Shown here: one piece after another, positions 32,620-43,269 of the stretch
How positions within the stretch are numbered: position 1 is the first letter of the stretch
How the letters are laid out: each line of letters opens with the position of its first letter
Assembly (NCBI GenBank): GCA_003427395.1
Contig: BFEA01000481.1
Location: forward strand, 421,408 to 469,731
Direction of reading: 5' to 3'
DNA length: 48,324 bases
From: Chara braunii
Taxonomy: Eukaryota > Streptophyta > Charophyceae > Charales > Characeae
Translations under genes and position numbers: made by a program
Notes under the pieces: model-generated
Seen by the model: only the letters and a program-made list of their open reading frames with translations
The model's database searches: none
What the model was told of the DNA's origin: nothing

Positions 32620-33406
32620 TGTGACGAACCACTTTCTGTAGCGCGCGACTTTCTGCGCGATTGCAATGAGGGGTCCTAAGCTAGGAAGGTTGGGCCAATT
32701 ACGAGAGTTCGGGATCGGTGGGAAATTGCATCAGTACCCTCGCTTCTTCGTCTTTTTCGTCGTCTCCTTTTTCGATGGTGGGTTTCGGAACTGGACATGT
32801 TCCGGGACGGATGATTGATTGGTCAGTTGAATTGTTGGCGTGCTGTCATGCGCGCAATTAATAATTGTTGACGTCGTTTCTTTTGTTCGGTTTTGGAATT
32901 TCGGCACGGACATCGCGCGGGAATTTGCTTCGTTGCTTTTGAATTTCTTTTTGAATCCTTTTTCGAAGTTTGTCGAGCCCCGATGACTCTCAGAATTTCA
33001 AACTTTCTTTTCGGAACTTGTGTTTTTTGCTTTTTCGCATTAGATAGGAGTTTAGGAATTTTGTAATTAGGGCGTTCTTTTGCCGCGCGGCGCCTTTTGC
33101 TTACGAGCTTCTTTATTTGGCTGCAATGGAATTCTGATTGGTCGGCGCCTTTAATCGGGTGTGTAACTGTAATTTTGGGCTGGCGCAATTGTAAATGTAT
33201 CTTTCTTCTTGTGCTTCGTATTTCCTGCCCTTCTTCACTTTCTTTTGCTGCGTTTTTGGTAGCCACGGTCTGCATGATCGGATCGATGTGTGGAGAGTGG
33301 CTACGTCCCCCGCGCCGCGGCCCGGTCATGCAGAACCCAGGCGCTCCCCCTCTAATCCTTTTTCTAAATCCTTGAAATTCCGTGTTCTTCTCGCATGCAT
33401 GCACGC

Positions 33407-33413
33407 TAGAAAT
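33407..33413 (+). promoter_or_regulatory. Mutated TATA box in LTR3
   Basis: TAGAAAT in place of TATAAAT, still preceded by GCATGCATGCACGC. The promoter at this position is probably weakened in LTR3. Confidence 0.5.
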
Positions 33414-34372
33414 TCCGGCTGCGCGATTAGTTAGCTCTCTTAACCAGTTGTTGGAAGCTCGGGGTTGCGCGATCAGAGAGGGTCGGCACACGAGTGAAGT
33501 AAGAGGTGACTAGAGCAGGAGTCGGGCGACCCGACGAGCTGGTGCCAAACGCGCGAGGTTGACGCGGGCCACGACGGACTGTGGGCGCGGGCGAACCTGA
33601 CGGGTGTCGGAGGACTAAGCGGGGTGACGACTTCGTGAGTTGGTGCGTGACGACGGAGTGTCCGCATCAGAGAAGGAGAGAGAGGAAGAGGGAGTTGAGG
33701 TTGATGGACGCGGATTTGTTGTTTCTTTTATCTTTTCTCCCTCCTGTCTCGTGTATATAAATTTTGATTTCGGTTCCGGGTGATTTGCCCGTTTTTTGTT
33801 TTTCGGAATCTGGACTTGGGTTTTTGCTCACCCTTGTCTTTGTGATTTCCGTCTCAGATGCATTGTGTGTTGCTGAATGAATGAATGTATGGATGTCATG
33901 TTTGGTTATTTGATTTCCTATCGGATCCTTGCCTTTGCCTTTGTTTACTGCATTTGATGCACTCGTGAGTAGGATAGGAATTTTGTGCAATCGGTAATCT
34001 TGTTCTCGTTTTTACTCGTCTTTTGAATAAGCTGCTGTGGGTGTTGCATCTTGCATGCTCGAAAATTACGGAGTGATTAGACAATCGGATGTCTGGCCCA
34101 GCGAACGCCGCGCGAGGATGCGTGTAAATGTGACTTGATTTGCGCCTTTACACATGCTCCTGTCTGTCGATCCGTCAGTTCCAAAAAGAACCATCGGTTG
34201 CAGAAATACTGTCTGATTGGATACGGCCATCCGGGGTCTGCGACGGAGCAATCATCCCAGGCAAACACGCGTAAGCGCGACTCGATTCGCACAAGCCTGC
34301 ACGTGCTCGCACGAGGTGATCGCAATCGGCATAGACCCGCCGTTAGGCATTTCATAGCTCTTCGATGATATA

Positions 34373-34870
34373 ATGACACGCTCAGAGAGCTCGGAGTCAT
34401 TGTTGTACGACCCGGACTACTTCACCCCTTGGATAGACGAAATCCTCCGACAGAGATACCCTTGCCTGACCGAGAACCGACTGTGTGCTAGGGAGTTTTA
34501 CTGCGCCACCACTAGCGACCCCCGGTGCTCAAATTTCCCCACTCAGGACCATACCCACTACTTCACCCACCCAGGCTTTGTCGTTATCTCCACCAACTTC
34601 CCTCCCTTCTGTCTTCTTCTCCCGTATCACCAACTCAGCGTCGTCTCGTGGAAGGCCATAGCCCCTACTGGCCCAGTACACCCTGCGGAAATTGCCGACG
34701 ACGCGGTGGTCAGAGGACCCTGGAATTCCGGAGGCCTAACCCAAACGCGCGACGACCGGCGCCACGTGGCAACTTCCGACGGCCTGACGCATCGGAACCC
34801 CACCCACCCCGAAGGGACCTTCCCGCAAACCGCCGTCCTCGGAACCAATGGCTCGCCTGACCTTGAGTGA
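34373..34870 (+). CDS. LTR-embedded ORF in LTR3, 165 residues
   Basis: It begins MTRSESSESLLYDPDYFTP and keeps RYPC, DPRCSNFP, YFTHPGFVVI and YHQLSVVSW. A one-base deletion near 34669 changes the frame, so the CGNC and Arg/Pro tail are read in an overlapping frame (34525-34860). Function unknown. Confidence 0.5.
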   Translation: MTRSESSESLLYDPDYFTPWIDEILRQRYPCLTENRLCAREFYCATTSDPRCSNFPTQDHTHYFTHPGFVVISTNFPPFCLLLPYHQLSVVSWKAIAPTGPVHPAEIADDAVVRGPWNSGGLTQTRDDRRHVATSDGLTHRNPTHPEGTFPQTAVLGTNGSPDLE

Positions 34871-35079
34871 CCCGCGCATGCCATCTGCCTTATGACCAGA
34901 GGCGGTCCACCCTCTCCGCCAAATTGCACTCGTGCCCCCGAAAAACTCTGCCATAGGAGATCTCAGTTATGACTTGGGTCTCCACCCCCACTTTTCCAAA
35001 AATCCTTGGCGCACCCCTTTTCGCACTTCCAGGCCCATATCCTACTACGATCAGAAAGTCGTGCTGGGTGTGAGGTTGG

Positions 35080-35211
35080 GCGTCACAGTCCCAGGAAGTG
35101 GAAAACGCAACAAAAAAAACACTTTCCAGGAACCCGATTTCTTCCAGTGCAGTCTGGGAAAAACACTCGGGTCGCCCGTTTTCCAAGATTTTGGCCTGTG
35201 GGGTCCAGCCT
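35080..35211. mobile_element. Right-end remnant of a TIR element
   Basis: Ends GTGGGGTCCAGCCT, the inverse of the AGGGTTGGACCCCAC ends near 10692 and 11021. It shares GATTTCTTCCAG and TTTTCCAAG with the element at 11021-11471. It lies directly beyond LTR3, so the dimer is bracketed by pieces of the same small DNA element family. Confidence 0.4.
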
Positions 35212-35529
35212 TTAGACCTAGTTACTTACCATGCCATCGAAGGCAGTGTAGAGAACAACCTCTACAGAAGACATTGGTACTCATTATTCAGAAACCATTG
35301 CTTTACTGAACTGAAGTCAAGCACAAGGATCCCCAGTAGTTACCGAGGCTCGTTCTCGGGAAAGAAGTAGCATTGCTTAGGACCTAGTTGTGTGTTGCTG
35401 TTCTCCGCCAAGATAGGCAAAAACGTGGAGTTTCATGATTGTTAGTATTGCCGTAAGTTATAATGGGATGATTCCCCAGAGCCAGTAAGGCGAGTGAGGG
35501 AAGGGACGCTTGGAACACAGTAAGTTATA
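35212..35529. other. Intergenic segment
   Basis: No gene seen. GTAAGTTATAATG occurs twice, near 35453 and 35519; the second is just upstream of the LINE ORF1 remnant and could be a small duplication. Confidence 0.3.
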
Positions 35530-36436
35530 ATGACATCGATGTCAAGGGGAGATGCACACCGCACATTTCCAGGACCGACACGGCAAGGAGATTTGTCAAG
35601 GATGAGAGAATCAGTGAGCAAATGCTATGATGAAGGGGTTTGCCCACAGGGCATCCAATTAGGAGTAGTAGAGGATGAGGAAGGTAAGAGATTCATAGTA
35701 AATGAGGTGGGAGAGGAAGTGAAGGAGCAGTGGTTGAAAAAAAGGTCGGTAATTGTAGTGTTTCAAGAAGATGATCGATCGCTTACACGATCCGCCAAAG
35801 AAGACTCTGATCAGGGCCCATGAAGATGGTTGGACGACAAAGAGACTATTCCATCCCGAAGCAAGGCAAGGAAGAGTCAAATTCGAAGGCCCAAATGTGG
35901 CTTCGTGCGTGGCTAAAGCCAAAGCGATTGCAGAGTGGTTGCTGCAGCAGAAGGAAATCACGATCAGGTTAGAGGAGAGTAAAAATTACACAGTTCACTT
36001 CAGACCATGACTGTCGAAATAGGAGCTTCAGGAGGTTAGAATCCGGGAAGCAGAATCCAAATTCTGGATCATGGCTTTGAGGGTCCCCCTGGAAGCCTAC
36101 TATTATTTGGGCAGTGTGGTAGAAGCCATCTTCAGAGAGTACATGTCGATGCTTTCACCTGAATATGACAGTGACAGGCCAAAATTGATGACCGTCAAGT
36201 TTGAAATGCCATATGAATCGAGGACCAAGACAGAGGATGACCTGGTTATTCAATCGCCTAAGGGGGAATGTTGGAAAGTAGAGATAGTAACACTGTACAC
36301 CGACTGGTGTCACAGATGTAGGTGGTACTTTCACACTGAAGACAATTGCCCAAGATTCAAGTCGAAGGTGGATGGCCGCAGAGGAGATGGGAAAAGACCA
36401 AGCGGTCACAAACTGAGATTCAGACAACACTTGTAG
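35530..36436 (+). pseudogene. LINE (L1-type) ORF1-like protein, decayed
   Basis: Two frames joined by a frameshift near 35780, with TGA and TAG codons near 36008 and 36020. The segment FWIMALRVPLEAYYYLG resembles the DUF4283-type region of plant LINE ORF1 proteins. It is followed by a zinc knuckle, C-H-R-C-x4-H-x4-C (about residues 80-93 of the last open stretch). Such proteins bind the element RNA. No endonuclease or RT of ORF2 is found downstream, so this is a fragment. Confidence 0.6.
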
Positions 36437-37237
36437 GGTCAGGAAGAGGTGACGCAAGAGTGCGCCGCTGTGAGCGGAAGTTCTCAGAGAACCTGGAGCG
36501 GCACAACAACACCCTATTGGACCAGTTCAGGGACATTACCTCACTGGGACTCGGCCAACTGGCCATCTCCCGCAGAACGAGTTTGGAGCGGCCTTCCCGA
36601 ACCGAGTCCAGCAGCCCCTGCCATGCGAGGCAGGCAGAGATTCAGGTGCCAACAGTCGGTTGGCTGGAGCATCAGATAGACCATGGACGGGGACACAAGG
36701 TACGGGACAGAACACTGCCCGCTGGCATGGCGGGGGTCATCAAAGAGGGACTCGAGGATGGGGGGAGGAGGAAGCTATCAACATGGGCCTGTCCCTGTTG
36801 CCTCCCTCTGTTCCAAGGAGGGAGTGGCCAGGGAGCCAGGCAGAGAGGAGCTTCCACGTGAGTAACCAGATGGACATAATGGTGTTGGGCGCCCCAACGC
36901 ATATGACATGGCATGATCAACAACCAGTGGGGCTGACAAGTATGGAACAGTCACAACCTCACTAGAGCTACCACATCGATCACCCCCAAGCTCGGTACCC
37001 GACTGACAACTACGACTGCAGGAACTTCGCGAACCCAACTGCCGGACAAGGAGTGGCTTCATTGGACTTTTCCATGTGGGATGAGAGGAGTGGAGAAAGT
37101 AGGCACACACAGTGGGTGAACAGCAAGAGATGGGATACCTGAAAGGAAGGCTCTAGGCGGAGCCGAGGGGACCTGACTCCGACCAGGAGACAAAACCAAT
37201 CCGCCGAGCCAAAAGGAAAGGAGGGAGGCTCTAGGCC
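36437..37237 (+). pseudogene. Probable disordered C-terminal region of the LINE ORF1
   Basis: Several overlapping short frames rich in Ser, Pro, Trp and Gly (for example TWSGTT, HWDSANWPSP, VWSGLPEPSP) follow the zinc knuckle. They look like a decayed low-complexity tail of the same protein. No domain is recognised. Confidence 0.3.
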
Positions 37238-37720
37238 ATGGGACACAGGCTCCCGCCCATAAGTCTTCCCAGCAATCGAGGAAGGACTATCAAAAATGTC
37301 GTACTCTTCCAGATCCAAAATCAAGTGGGGAGCGAATGCTGCGAGGCGGACTACGGAGCTCTTCATAAGTCTGTGTCCTCCTCATCGTCAAAGAGCTCAG
37401 CACAGTCAAGCGCAATGAAGAATGCTGAATACAGAGAGGTACAAGAGGGAAACAAAGGTCCAATGACGCTAGAAAGGAACCAGATGGAGACTGCTCAAAG
37501 ATGCTTGGTGCCACTTCTCTGCACCAAGGCGGACGATCGTGTGTTCCTGCTAGCGCTAACTGACGAAGACGACACTCCAAGAATCCCTTCTCAGGTGGTG
37601 GAATGCTCGCCCTCACGAGCGTTAATCATGGAAACCACGAGGTCTCTGAATGGCGAACATATGTCAGTTCGTCTGATCCCACATTCATCGATGGTACCTG
37701 TGATGTGCACCAGTGGTTAA
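37238..37720 (+). CDS. Hypothetical ORF, 160 residues
   Basis: An open frame with a Ser-rich stretch (about residues 47-58) and an acidic LTDEDDTPRIP motif. It could be a further piece of the LINE ORF1 or chance. There is no homologous copy in the window to test conservation. Confidence 0.2.
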   Translation: MGHRLPPISLPSNRGRTIKNVVLFQIQNQVGSECCEADYGALHKSVSSSSSKSSAQSSAMKNAEYREVQEGNKGPMTLERNQMETAQRCLVPLLCTKADDRVFLLALTDEDDTPRIPSQVVECSPSRALIMETTRSLNGEHMSVRLIPHSSMVPVMCTSG

Positions 37721-38300
37721 CAGGGAAATTTGTTTTCATTGTGCCAGGCCATTGCCTCTATGAGCCCCATAAGGCCCCATTTTTGCAGCCCGTCGGCCGC
37801 CCTAAGTGAAGGCAGGCTCGACGAGGCCCTCAGGGCCCTTTTCTGGCCACCACACAACTCAGGGAAATTCAGGCAGTTGCGCAACGCCAGTTGGTTGAGT
37901 GAACCCAGGCCCTGGGCCGCGTGTGTGAATGTATGTGAAGCAGGCCGTGGGCTGGATACGGGTACCGGGCCAAACACAAGCCGAAGGCAGTTGGGCACAT
38001 GCAACCACTTCAGGCCCAAGGCCTGCTCTCGTCGTGCTGGGCCTCAGGCTACCGGGGCCTATTGGAAGCTACTTGGGACTGGACGCAGGCAGGCCACTTC
38101 GATATAGGAAAGGGCTTGCCTCCTCATTCGGCATTCGGGTGCTGGCTGCATGTTGCGCAAGCGCTACTGCTGCGCTATTTGTTGGCTGGCGCCTACGCTC
38201 TCACGGCCGAGCAGGGAAGGAGCACGCAACTATAGCCGAGCTGCGCTGCTGTAAGTTGGGTGAGGCGCAGGGTGGTCCTTGGGTGCTAGTGGCATCTGTG
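37721..38300. other. GGCC-rich segment without a recognised gene
   Basis: Between about 37740 and 38100 AGGCC, GGGCC and GGCCC recur about a dozen times at irregular spacing. A 130-codon frame at 37929-38321 is likely a by-product of this composition. Confidence 0.35.
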
Positions 38301-38670
38301 TGTTGGGGAACGAGGTTGTGAGTGTGGCGAGAGACATACCTGGTGCTGGAAGCGTGCGACATTGGTCGCCATATGCTCGTAATTCGAGAATGCTGTTGAC
38401 GTCATCTTTCGGCATCGTAATGTAGGCTAGATAGGATCTGCCACATGTAGTTTGGGCGCCGAGCGCCGGGTAGGATATCAACTCTGGTTCTTCGTTGATG
38501 ATGATGATGGGACTATTTCAACATTGTGAATTATGAACTCTTGGTGTGTTCTTATTTGGTGAATCTCGTGATGCAATTCTACTGTTGGTTCGAGGTCACG
38601 ACTATCTGGACTCATATGTATGATGCTGATTGATTGCTTAAGTTCGTTATTGCTCATCTTCCTTGCAATT

Positions 38671-38681
38671 TGGTATCGGAG
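38671..38681 (+). other. Primer-binding-like site of a second LTR element
   Basis: TGGTATCGGAG is preceded by CA plus ATT (38666-38670), the usual layout at the inner end of a 5' LTR. It matches 11 bases of the gypsy family's primer site, including the unusual G. A gag-like remnant lies 1.3 kb downstream. The upstream LTR border was not found. Confidence 0.4.
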
Positions 38682-39990
38682 TTGTGGTACGATTGCGCTC
38701 ATCTGGCGCTTGTCTTCTGCCTTATGCGGTACATACATGCGGTCTGCTGGGCGAGTTTGGTTGTAAGTGGTGGTGTAGTTAGGAGGGTGGAGACAAGTGT
38801 AGTGGCGACCCAGGAGGTGAGGGGCTCGCCAGGAAGGCTACGTGATGAGAATGTGGTCTGGACAGTGTGATGAGAACTATCTAATGTGCGATTGATGCTG
38901 AGGTGGAACGACGAGATAATGCTGGTTGTGCCGATGTAGTGACTGGTCATCGCGATCGCCATTTGGTCATCTGGTGAGATTATCTCTGTGGTTGGGGGCA
39001 GCTAATTGAGGTACGTTGCTCTTAACCTTATCTTCCCTCTCCGACACTTCTTACCGTGAGGTTGTGTGTTCTTTCTTGAGAGTCCTCTCATCGTGAGGTG
39101 TCGAGTTCGCTCAACCTTGAGAGTCGGCAATGTTCACGTGTAGCATCTGGGTGGAGATGGGCGGAGCTTTCTGAAGGGCCCTGGACGAAGCACTGGGTCA
39201 CGGTCACCATGCCAACCCACATGGAGTAGAGCATGCATGCCTTGCTGCTTGTCCTTTCTCCGGCTTGCTGCGCTGTTAAAAGGGTACTACTGGGCAGGCC
39301 AACCCTACAGGAAAGACGAGCACCCGGCGTCTATAAATAAACACGGGAAGGGGATATCACTGGGTGTGATCGTCGTCCTGCTGCGACGTAAAACAATTCC
39401 TGATGTCACTTGGAGGCGGACGTTAAAATGCCTCTTGATCAGCAAGTGATGTAAGGCTCATGGCACGCCGAGGATAAATATACGTGCAGGGCTGGCCAGC
39501 TCAGCAGATTACTCGGGGCACAGGGGTGGGCCGAACACACACCTTTAGACAAGCAACGCTCTCTAGATTGCTCAGGGACGCTGACGTTATGTGATACTTA
39601 GGGGAACTAAGGGAGGGGTTGATTCTGGGTGATAAGTTCGAGAAAATTCCATGCTGTCCTATTCACACAAATGATTCTATTTTTATGTTTTGATTAGTTA
39701 GATGTACAACCATTGACATCTGACAGACAATATTAGTTAGAACTGTTTATTGTTCCTGATGCTTCTGTTTGCGGACTAGTTAGACTAAAATTAGTTTCAT
39801 TTGTAGGAATCTGGAGTTACTTGTTAGAACCCGAATGTATCTGCTCCGGAATAGCCACAAATTAAGTATTTATTTATTTTAAATTGGTTTGTGCACTCTG
39901 TTGCGGTAGGCATCCTGAATGACCTACTGTAGACGGTGCACAATGCTGTAGCATATGAGCGACACGGAGGACAAATCATAGGACGACCGG
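38682..39990. other. Probable decayed transposon leader or LTR sequence
   Basis: No gene is seen. TATAAATA at 39332-39339 is a possible LTR promoter. The stretch 39600-39900 is AT-richer. Confidence 0.3.
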
Positions 39991-39993
39991 ATC

Positions 39994-40980
39994 TTGCGAT
40001 CAGCTAGGCGCCCGATAGCCCACGTGTCCCTAGGACCGGAGGGTGATAGGATTCTATTCCGCCAGCTTAGGGAGAGGCAGCAACAGCAGAGGAGAGATAG
40101 AGCAGCCGAGGCCAGCAGGGCTTTCGCTAGCGAGGCCGGTGCTACAGCAACCATGGTCACTTCCGGCATGGTCACTTATGCGTAGCAGACTTTCCAAGCC
40201 AGCAGTTCAGGTACCGTCAAGTCAACAGTCGCGCAGATCGTGAGTCAGTCCACTGGCGTTATGGCAAGCTAGGCAGTAGTGTTGACTCCAGAGGATGTCG
40301 CTATCCAACAGGCAGCCCTGCAGGAGGCACAACTACAATGGGCATTAGGAGAGATAAAAGCGGAAAAGGAAAAAATAATTAGAAGAAGAGTCAGGATGCA
40401 GCGGAGAGGGGCAGATATAGAGGAGTTAGAGACGATGGACCTGACGAACACGGATGATGATGTGAGGGTAGTTAGGAGGGCCCTGCTAGGAGTAATAGAG
40501 ATGCAGGAGCATCAGACTACCATCCTTCAGGATATCCAGTAGAGCCTAGCCATTCTGGCAGGACGTTCTCAGGCGGCACCATCACCATCCGGGCCTGGTG
40601 CCTGGGCCGTGGCATATCCTCCTTTTTTTGTCCCACCGGTGACAGGGGTATCCCCATACGTAGCCCCGTTGTCGAGCGCATCGGTCCGGCACCGCACGGG
40701 GCAGCGAGGGACCCTCCCGACCGCGTCACGCAGGAGTTGGTTTTAATTCCTCGTCGCAAATATACAATTGGAGCTTCCGCAAGCCGCTCCGGCCGAGTGC
40801 GCCAGCCATACCTCCCACGAGCCCCTACGACAGGATAGGGCCTACGCGAGGCACGACTTACCTCCACCTTACAGGAGTTGTCACCTCCCTTCGGTGGGCG
40901 TATCCCTGCCGAGCTACCAGTCTACTGTACGAAAGTTGATCAGTTGCAATCGTAGAGGTGGACCAGCCGAGGGCGTTTCT
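39994..40980 (+). pseudogene. Gag-like remnant of a second retroelement
   Basis: One frame reads through a Gln/Arg-rich N-terminus (RQLRERQQQQRRDRAAEA) and a helical, charged segment (EAQLQWALGEIKAEKEKIIRRR; about 40279-40542) to a Pro/Ser-rich stretch. It is interrupted by TAG codons near 40183, 40272 and 40540. The third follows CAG, and CAG is a plausible source for all three. The charged coiled-coil-like segment before a Pro-rich region suggests Gag of an LTR element, but no zinc knuckle or pol is visible. Confidence 0.35.
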
Positions 40981-40999
40981 TGTTCGTTGTAGCATAGGG

Positions 41000-41347
41000 G
41001 GCACGCGCAGTAATACGCCTCTATCAGACTCGCATGTGAACTGACATCTTGGGGGGGCTGAGGTCCCAAGCGCGACTCGTTGTCGGTCGACTAAGACACA
41101 TCCCACACACCACGCGCACACCACTCTAACAAACACAAAGATAAAACGCACACACATATCACATAACGCGATAACACTCCTAGTCCCTTAGTAGCCATAC
41201 CATAACTTTCCGATGCAGAAATCGGATAGGCGTCGCGCGCGAGACTTAGTAGAAAACAACGCGGACGCAGGGCCTACTCATATCGACTAGCAATGCAAAC
41301 GTACGCAAGCAGTCGCAATAATGGCGTACCATGTAGTACCCATACTC
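41000..41347. other. Intergenic, no gene seen
   Basis: CA-rich stretch at 41100-41165. A TCCGAT/ATCGGA hairpin lies near 41209-41226. Confidence 0.3.
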
Positions 41348-41589
41348 ATGCGGTCCTCGTTAATATCGAGGGTCGCATTTGACACTCAAGTGTCAGCTGA
41401 CCCGCGCCTTGAGGGTTAATCTCTCGACGCTGGACAACCGCCATGCGCGGTTGAAGACCACACACCCTCTTCTGCACCCTGTGCAAAGTGGGTGGTACAC
41501 AGGTCCATACCTGTGGTGGCAGTCGTTTCTTACTGCCGTGGAGATGAGCCCCACTCCAGGCCTGGACAAAAGTCAAGGGGTTTGACTTT
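41348..41589. repeat. Cluster of compact hairpins
   Basis: Successive inverted repeats: 41348-41378 (12-bp arms allowing two G-U pairs, loop TTAATAT), 41380-41395 (TGACACT/AGTGTCA), 41435-41453 (CAACCGC/GCGGTTG), 41498-41515 (CACAGGT/ACCTGTG, loop CCAT), 41518-41537 (GGCAGT/ACTGCC), and 41569-41589 (AAAGTCAA/TTGACTTT). Six hairpins in about 240 bp is far denser than expected by chance. Confidence 0.7.
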
Positions 41590-42060
41590 GACGGCTGCCA
41601 CGGACTACCACGTCCAAGCATAGAAATCTAAAAAACAAAGGATAACAGAGGGTCTCCCTTTTCTCTCAAACCATAATCTGGTTACCCCTTGCGCACGATC
41701 ACAATAAGTCGCGCGCATACCCAAGGCATATATAGATATATACATAAGGTTTACTTATATAGGACGATCACTTCTCACAGTTATAGTGGGACTCCTCTCA
41801 GCCATATATGTATGTAATCGCAAGCAGTCACATCCAGAGTCGGAACCACAAACATACCTGCAATCACATCAAGGATCCAACAAAAGTCCACGCACTACAC
41901 GGGGTCAACTTCAACCATTCTCTGTACTCATACCCCTTGCTTTAGCCACACAAACCTCAACCTTTGCGCACCTTCCCAGCAATAAAATATCTCAGTAACT
42001 TTGTTCAATGACCATTCAAAAACGTCCGGGTAAAAACACAACAAAACGGATCAAACCACA
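41590..42060. other. Intergenic, no gene seen
   Basis: AT-richer sequence. A 70-codon frame at 41786-41998 has no recognisable features. Confidence 0.3.
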
Positions 42061-42063
42061 GGG

Positions 42064-42235
42064 CTAAAGCCTTTAGGTTGAGTGGCAGGAATGAATTGGA
42101 GTTGCGTTGTAAACCGACGAATCGGCAACCGACCTGTTATCAGTGATAACATAAGATGATCCTCAAGGGATCAAGCTGAATCTAGTCCTGAACTTGAATC
42201 AAACGAGCAAGAGGACCTGTAACACATGACAGGTC
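42064..42235. repeat. Second hairpin cluster
   Basis: CTAAAG/CTTTAG (42064-42076), CCGA/TCGG (42114-42125), GTTATCA/TGATAAC (42136-42150), GATCC/GGATC (42158-42172) and GACCTGT/ACAGGTC (42214-42235). All are perfect arms with short loops. Confidence 0.65.
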
Positions 42236-42414
42236 AATGCCCCAGGCTAACCCTATAAGTCCATGAAGAACAATCTCCATATCATGATCTTACCCAAATC
42301 ATCCTAGTTAACTATATCTTAGTCTACCTCTAAGCAAGTGCCCAAAGAAAGGTAGATTCATGACAAAGTCTCCCCTATTCAAAGTGGATTACCAGAATCG
42401 TCACCTGTCAAAAT

Positions 42415-43010
42415 ATAATCTATCTTCTTTAAACTAAGAAAATTTCGGCAGCGCTTCCCGTAGAAAAAATATATTTCCAGAATTTATATAAGTCCAAATA
42501 TGAAAGCAGAAATAATCTTTAACTCTGGAAAGTCAAATTCTGTCTAACTCCTTGAATTAGTAGAAATTTGGGCAGCACTCCCTTTAGAAAGGGAGACTTG
42601 ACAGATTTATACTATGTTAGATATGAACTCAAAAGACAACTAGAGTTCAACTTAGACAAGATTTAACTAACTCCTTAGTTTTGCAGAAATTTCGACAGTA
42701 CTCCCTTTAGAAAAGTGTTTTCCAAAATTTATACAAAGCTAAGTCCAAAATTTGAGAATAACTTTGACTTCTCAAAGTCCAATTTTGTCTAACTCTCTGA
42801 ATTAGCAAAAATTTGGCCAGCACTCCCGTTAGAAAATGAGACTTTCCAGATTTTTACTAGGTCAGATATAAAGAAAAGATAAGTTGAACTTTGACAAGTC
42901 AAAAATTGACTAACTCCTTGGATTTGTAGAAATTTCGGCAGTGCTTCTCGTAGAGAAAGTAGCTTGTCAAGATTTATACAAAGCCGAGTATAAAAAATGA
43001 TCTAAAAAAA
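42415..43010. repeat. Diverged tandem repeat, about 122 bp, five units
   Basis: The core AATTT[C/G]GGCAG followed by a CT-rich run and TAGAAA recurs at 42441, 42565, 42688, 42810 and 42931, spacing 124, 123, 122 and 121 bp. Other shared parts are TCTAACTCCTTGAATTAG-like, TCCAGATTTATAC-like and AACTTTGAC-like blocks. Units differ by many substitutions, so the array is old. It is non-coding. Confidence 0.85.
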
Positions 43011-43269
43011 TGCAAGAATTAACCTAAGTAAAAAAACTATCACACAAAATGCAGGAATTGAAACTAACTCCTATCGCTCTACCACATGACGAGCAACTAA
43101 AGCAATTACCTACCAAACTGAAACTCAGACCAAGTAGTAACCTCACTCAGCCACATGCAGGCCAAACCATAAAGGTAAGTACTCTCACCAACCCAAGTAC
43201 ATCTGGGCAAACAATAGTTCATGATCTTTCAGTAATTTAACCTTTTATACCCAGCTTACATAAGGCATA

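Larger units (their letters stand above)
11473..35077 (+). mobile_element. Tandem dimer of the gypsy-like element (copies B and C)
   Basis: Order: LTR1 (11473-13899), internal B (13900-21728), LTR2 (21729-24164), internal C (24165-32619), LTR3 (32620-35077). The LTRs are 2427, 2436 and 2458 bp and all begin TGTGACGAACC. Both internal regions start with the same primer site and carry the same gene order. The central LTR is shared, as expected from unequal recombination between LTRs of related insertions. Flanking pentamers GGTCG (11468-11472) and GGGCG (35078-35082) could be a decayed target duplication. No internal region is intact. Confidence 0.9.
32620..35077 (+). repeat. LTR3 (outer right LTR of the dimer)
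   Basis: 2458 bp. It starts TGTGACGAACC and loses similarity to LTR1 and LTR2 exactly where their primer sites begin, which confirms that it is an LTR and not a third partial element. The first TATA motif is mutated (33407-33413); TATATAAA persists at 33754-33761. It contains the LTR ORF at 34373-34870. Confidence 0.88.

Noticed and set aside
37929-38321. 130-codon ORF in the GGCC-rich segment
   Set aside because: Low-complexity composition keeps the frame open; no motif and no conservation to test.
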